Positions 41,068 to 44,665 of a DNA stretch of 44,665 nucleotides are shown here, piece by piece. Under the pieces are notes generated by a model, which made no database searches, was not told the DNA's origin, and worked only from the letters and a program-made list of their open reading frames with translations. Source of the DNA: Hoeflea sp. (GTDB lineage Bacteria > Pseudomonadota > Alphaproteobacteria > Rhizobiales > Rhizobiaceae); NCBI GenBank assembly GCA_019084245.1, contig JAHRFE010000011.1, positions 1 through 44,665 of the forward strand. Reading direction: 5' to 3'. Each line of letters opens with the position of its first letter. Position 1 is the first letter of the stretch. A program made the position numbers and the translations under genes.

Positions 41068-41985
41068 ATGGCCGCCTTGCAACGTTCAGGGAGGCAAAAA
41101 CTCTTGTCGGAGATGTGTGGCTTCCAGCCCGACGAGGCCCGACGGTCGCATCGCAGCACGATCATTCATCAGCATCTGGACTGGGGAATGGTCCGGGCGG
41201 ACATGGTCACGCGGACCGGCCTGCGACGTCAGGAAACGCGGATTGCCGTTGGCTACTACACTTTCCTGATCAACCTGCAGGGCGAAGCCAGGGCCGGTCA
41301 GGATTATGTGGATGGCCGCCGCGTCGGATTTTCCCCCCGCAAGGCCGGATCCCTGATCTTCCTGCCCCCCTTCTGCGAATGGACCGGGTGGGACGAAGGA
41401 GACCCGACCGGGTCATACCTGTTCGTGTCCATGGATGCGGATTTCGTCCAAAAAACGCTTGGCAATGAGCATCAGGCAGGCTTGCGGCCGGCAATCGGCT
41501 TTCGCGACAGTATCATTGAAGCAGCACTTCAAAGGATTGCGACCGAGCTGAAGAACCCGGATCCAACGAGCGTCATGATGGTGCAAAGCCAGGCGGTCCA
41601 GATCCTTGTGCAAATGGTCAGACTGAACGAGGTAGCCCACGAGCCTGCCAAGGGCGGGTTCTCACCGTTCGATCTCAAGCGGGTTATTGCCTCGATGGAA
41701 GCGCGCCTTGCGGACCCGCCCAGCGCAGATGAGCTCGCTTCGGAGCTCGGCGTGAGCCGACGACACTTCTTTCGAGCGTTCAAACAATCAACGGGCAAAA
41801 CCCCATCTGGCTACATGGCAGATCTTCGCCTGAAGCGCGCGTTGGAGCTGCTGATTGCCACGGATCGGCCGGCAACCGATATCGCGTTGGAATGCGGGTT
41901 TTCGAGTTCGAGCCATTTTGCCTATGCCTTCAAGCGGGTTCATGGCGCGGGACCGTCCGAATATCGCCGAAGGTGGCGAAGCTGA
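41068..41985 (+). CDS. AraC-family transcriptional regulator
   Basis: This 305-residue regulator has an N-terminal ligand or cupin-like part (about 1-200) and a C-terminal double helix-turn-helix (LASELGVSRRHFFRAFKQST, GKTPSGYMADLRLKRA, DIALECGFSSSSHFAYAFKR). It overlaps the MFS gene start (TGATG) and faces the methyltransferase gene across 230 bases, so it probably controls both. The inducer is unknown. The start is uncertain. An ATG at 41113 (MCGFQP) is possible. Confidence 0.9.
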   Translation: MAALQRSGRQKLLSEMCGFQPDEARRSHRSTIIHQHLDWGMVRADMVTRTGLRRQETRIAVGYYTFLINLQGEARAGQDYVDGRRVGFSPRKAGSLIFLPPFCEWTGWDEGDPTGSYLFVSMDADFVQKTLGNEHQAGLRPAIGFRDSIIEAALQRIATELKNPDPTSVMMVQSQAVQILVQMVRLNEVAHEPAKGGFSPFDLKRVIASMEARLADPPSADELASELGVSRRHFFRAFKQSTGKTPSGYMADLRLKRALELLIATDRPATDIALECGFSSSSHFAYAFKRVHGAGPSEYRRRWRS

Positions 41986-43277
41986 TGGCGCGTTCACATC
42001 TTAATCGGCGCTTCTTCAAGAAGATCGTCGTCTCCGCATATTGGTGTTGCAGGCAATCAGGTTATCACGCCATGTCCGCCAATGACCTCCGAAAAGCCAA
42101 CTTGGTCGATTGCCCACGGGCAGGACAGCAGCGGCAGCGCTTTAGATGGTTCCTTGCCTGTACGTTCGCCTCGGCGACCGGGCGGAACGGCTACCACATT
42201 GCGTGCGCGTGGATCCTTGTGGCTGAAGGGTTTGGTAGTGCAGCCGTAGCGGTATATTTCGCCATCATCAGTGTAACGGAGTTATTGGCAAGCCCGCTTG
42301 CGGGCTGGATATCAGATCGTTGGGACCGTCGACTTCTGTACATCCTGGCAGATGGGTTCCGTTTTGCCGCCATTCTGGCATTGGGAGCCATCCTACTCGT
42401 AACTGATCTGCGTTGGGCCATCTGGTTGTCCGCATTGATTTTCGCGACTTGTGACCGGATCGCGCTTACCGCGTCGCAATCGATGATCCCCGGCGTCACT
42501 GCTCATATGCTGCTTTCCACGGGCAATTCCATCGCCTTTTTTCTGACCCAAGCAGGAAGCCTGGCTGCGGCAGCCTTGACCGGAGTTCTCCTGCACTTCT
42601 CGACGCCAACACAGACGTTCGCGGTGCTTTCCCTGGCCTTCGCCCTGTCGGTCGGTTTCATGCTGCAAGTTCGGCAAGACAGAGCCATACCCCTGCCTGA
42701 GGCATCTGGACCGGCGCCAAGGCTGACCATGCAGCCGCACTTGCTGAAACTCGGGGCGATTTATGCTCTTCTCTACACGGGCGGGGTTCTCGTCAGTGTC
42801 ATTGGTCCCAGTTTCGTGTTCGACGAACTTGCCGGTACCGCAATTGACTTCGGACAACTCGAGAGTGCCTGGTCAGCTGGATCGATTGTTGGCGCGCTCC
42901 TGCTCATACCGCTTGTTCGCACGGCGAGGATTCCGGTGCTTCAGCTCGTGAGCCTCGGCATGACCGCGTGCTCATTCGCAATGTTGAAAGTTCTGGACCT
43001 TCCGTGGTCGCTGCTGATCTTCGCGGTCCTTGGGGTGCTGTACAATCTCGGCCGCGTCGCAATCGAGGTCATGCTCCAATCCTGTGTTCCGGTTACCGCA
43101 CTCGGACGGGCAAAAGGTGCCTTGCATAGTGCGGGCGTCCTGCTCGGCGTCATCCTGTTCGGGTTCGTCGCCACAATCGGGGACACGATGCACCCCTCCA
43201 GCATATTCTTTGCCTACGCCGTTGTTCTGGCTGCGGGAGCACTCACTCTGGGCCTCTGGCGCGTGCCTGACCGGTGA
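41985..43277 (+). CDS. MFS transporter, EntS-like exporter
   Basis: This 430-residue major facilitator protein has about 12 hydrophobic segments from residue ~45 on. The signature loop between helices 2 and 3 is GWISDRWDRRLLYILADGFR, and LYNLGRVAIEVMLQ lies in the second half. The overall form resembles the EntS/PvsC-type drug or siderophore exporters. I chose the ATG at 41985 because it overlaps the AraC stop. An ATG at 42072 would still keep all helices. The substrate is unknown. Confidence 0.85.
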   Translation: MARSHLNRRFFKKIVVSAYWCCRQSGYHAMSANDLRKANLVDCPRAGQQRQRFRWFLACTFASATGRNGYHIACAWILVAEGFGSAAVAVYFAIISVTELLASPLAGWISDRWDRRLLYILADGFRFAAILALGAILLVTDLRWAIWLSALIFATCDRIALTASQSMIPGVTAHMLLSTGNSIAFFLTQAGSLAAAALTGVLLHFSTPTQTFAVLSLAFALSVGFMLQVRQDRAIPLPEASGPAPRLTMQPHLLKLGAIYALLYTGGVLVSVIGPSFVFDELAGTAIDFGQLESAWSAGSIVGALLLIPLVRTARIPVLQLVSLGMTACSFAMLKVLDLPWSLLIFAVLGVLYNLGRVAIEVMLQSCVPVTALGRAKGALHSAGVLLGVILFGFVATIGDTMHPSSIFFAYAVVLAAGALTLGLWRVPDR

Positions 43278-43562
43278 AACGACGGTCGTTAATAACATGC
43301 GGATAGGCAGTTCTGATCCGCATCCAAGTCATAAAAATGCGTGAAGACACAAAGATCGTGCCAACCGGTGTAGTTCGGTAGAAAGGTCGACACAAATCGA
43401 TGACCTATGCCGCCGCTTGAAACGCCGATCAGGAACGCAAGCGCGACAGGGCTCCGTCTTGATCATCTCGACCTGACCGGTTAACGCGTACGCAATACTC
43501 AACGCGCCTTCAGACATTGAACACCAAAGTTGAATATTTCCTCAATGCGACAGGAATTGCCG

Positions 43563-43772
43563 ATGGAAACCACAACGATCGAATCGCGCAGTGACTTCGC
43601 CCAATGGGCTATCGAACGCGCTCGTGCAATTGTTGCTGACCAAGCAAGCGATCTGGCCGTCGCCGCCCGCGATTGCAACGAAGAAGAAATCGCCAGAACT
43701 GCACATGCGCTCGGCAAAGCGATTTCAGAAGCACTGATCGAGGTTTTCGACGGGCTAGTCCCGGACGAGTAG
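43563..43772 (+). CDS. Small hypothetical helical protein
   Basis: This 69-residue acidic protein (METTTIESRSDFAQWAIERA, then RAIVADQASDLAVAARDCNE) is predicted to be two or three helices. I recognise no family. AGGA lies 8 bases before the ATG at 43563. It stands alone, with nothing recognisable in 43278-43562. Confidence 0.6.
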   Translation: METTTIESRSDFAQWAIERARAIVADQASDLAVAARDCNEEEIARTAHALGKAISEALIEVFDGLVPDE

Positions 43773-44114
43773 ATAAGCGCGTTGCGGCCTCCGTCCCTCC
43801 GGGCTGGAAAACCGAAGCAGCAGGTTAGCAGGGACGCACGTGTCAACCTAATAGGGCACTTTGCGCCCCCAAGCCTGTCGTTCACAATCGTGGATCCACA
43901 TCCCGAATGCAGCCGTTCGCGCACTCCGCTCGAAGGTCCAGATAGGGCGGGAAGCGGAAGTTCGCTATTTGCACAAGCCAGAAACGCGCGTATTCGAAAC
44001 ACAGACACACAGCCGTTTGCGAAATGGCGATTCCGCCCAGCACCGCAGAGGTTTGCCTGGAACCTCTTTTAAATACAGCTGTGCTGCAACGAGAGGATTT
44101 GGTAGATCAATAGT
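43773..44114. other. Non-coding stretch before the PLD-family gene
   Basis: I see no supported gene, RNA or strong palindrome in these 342 bases. The short open frames in it look random. Confidence 0.5.
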
Positions 44115-44665
44115 ATGGCGATCAGCTTGAATATCCTTTCGTTGGTTGCAGTTCCTCTGGTCTATGCCGTTGGCGTAGTCTTTGCGCTCGTTGCAATTTC
44201 ACAAGAGCGCAGTAGTCAGGGGGCCGTGGCCTGGGCCGTCGCCCTGGTCGCGATGCCGTTCATATCTGTTCCTCTTTTTATGATCTTCGGCGGATGGCGG
44301 TTCAGCGGTTACGTCAAGGAATTTCGAACGCAATTGGCGAAGACGCCAATCAGCCAAGATTTGCTTCCAAACACTCTGCGTCTTTCAAGAACAGAGTTGG
44401 GCGCAATGCAGGTCATTGAAAAACTTGCACGGTTTCCGTTTACCAGAGGCAATGAAACGGATCTCTTGATTGATGCCGAAGAAACCTATGCGGCAATTTT
44501 TCAATCAATAGATCGCTCTGAACGAAGCATACTGATGCAGTTCTACATCATAAATGATGATGATGTGGGCCGGGAATTTGCTCGACACCTGATCAGTGCC
44601 GCACAGCGCGGCGTTCAAGTGAGGCTGCTTTATGACGAGATAGGTTGCAGCAGGACGCCTGAGGC
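44115..44665 (+). CDS. Cardiolipin synthase-like phospholipase D family protein (3' truncated by window)
   Basis: The first ~183 residues are present. Two N-terminal membrane helices (ILSLVAVPLVYAVGVVFALV and AVAWAVALVAMPFISVPLFM, then FGGWRF) are followed by TDLLIDAEETYAAIFQSIDR, SILMQFYIINDDDVGREFAR and GVQVRLLYDEIGC. This is the layout of bacterial Cls cardiolipin synthases, with the two HKD motifs expected later. They lie beyond the window, so catalytic competence cannot be judged. Confidence 0.85.
   Translation, partial: MAISLNILSLVAVPLVYAVGVVFALVAISQERSSQGAVAWAVALVAMPFISVPLFMIFGGWRFSGYVKEFRTQLAKTPISQDLLPNTLRLSRTELGAMQVIEKLARFPFTRGNETDLLIDAEETYAAIFQSIDRSERSILMQFYIINDDDVGREFARHLISAAQRGVQVRLLYDEIGCSRTPE

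Noticed and set aside
1-44665. tRNA genes, rRNA genes and CRISPR arrays
   Set aside because: I saw no cloverleaf with a T-arm consensus, no rRNA-like sequence and no regularly spaced repeat-spacer pattern.

Overview
The window looks like the backbone of a conjugative repABC plasmid (or a repABC chromid segment) from a Rhizobiales alphaproteobacterium. The evidence is a repA-repB-repC operon with an antisense RNA in the repB-repC gap, a Ti/Sym-type trb mating-pair operon, traAFB and traCDG arranged around an RSF1010-like oriT, and a TraR/TraI/TraM quorum-sensing circuit. The sequence is GC-rich with compact, overlapping genes. The right edge cuts a cardiolipin-synthase-like gene.

Layout from left to right. 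1-3200: a tyrosine recombinase, a HigBA-like toxin-antitoxin pair, the decayed 3' end of a second copy of the recombinase, and a VapBC pair with a well-defined promoter/operator. 3404-7171 (minus strand): repC, the ctRNA gene, repB, repA and the repA operator. 7172-7685: a regulatory gap with two strong hairpins. 7686-17183: trbBCDEJKLFGHI, followed by a TraR-type LuxR gene. 18100-20660: an IS91-like element with its own tyrosine recombinase and a frameshifted Y1 transposase. 20900-28035: an accessory and defence island holding a retropepsin-like protein, a zinc-ribbon/HEPN-like protein, and a complete CBASS locus. The CBASS locus has a CdnC-type nucleotidyltransferase, a HORMA protein, a TRIP13-like ATPase and a Cap4-like nuclease-SAVED effector, with a divergent CapH/CapP regulator-protease pair. 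28580-30706 (minus strand): traM, a luxI-type traI and a second traR-type gene. 30838-38451: traB, traF, traA, oriT, traC, traD and traG. 38500-44665: a WGR-domain protein, a Phd/VapC pair, a DUF736 remnant, a methyltransferase/AraC/MFS cassette, a small unknown gene and the partial phospholipase-D-family gene.

How it fits together. RepABC maintains the plasmid and the toxin-antitoxin pairs stabilise it. TraA, TraC, TraD and oriT process the DNA, TraG couples it to the Trb pore, and TraR/TraI/TraM time the process by cell density. A dyad, GTCGG-N5-CCGAC, occurs exactly three times in the window: before the first traR, before traM, and in the traA-traC gap beside oriT. A one-mismatch copy lies before trbB. 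I propose this as the regulon box of this plasmid. The same leaders carry a repeated CCCGGCA-N4-TGCCGGG hairpin, and the luxI ribosome binding site is inside a long stem-loop. The CBASS locus adds CdnC signalling paired with a SAVED-nuclease effector. CapH-like operators overlap its near-consensus promoter.
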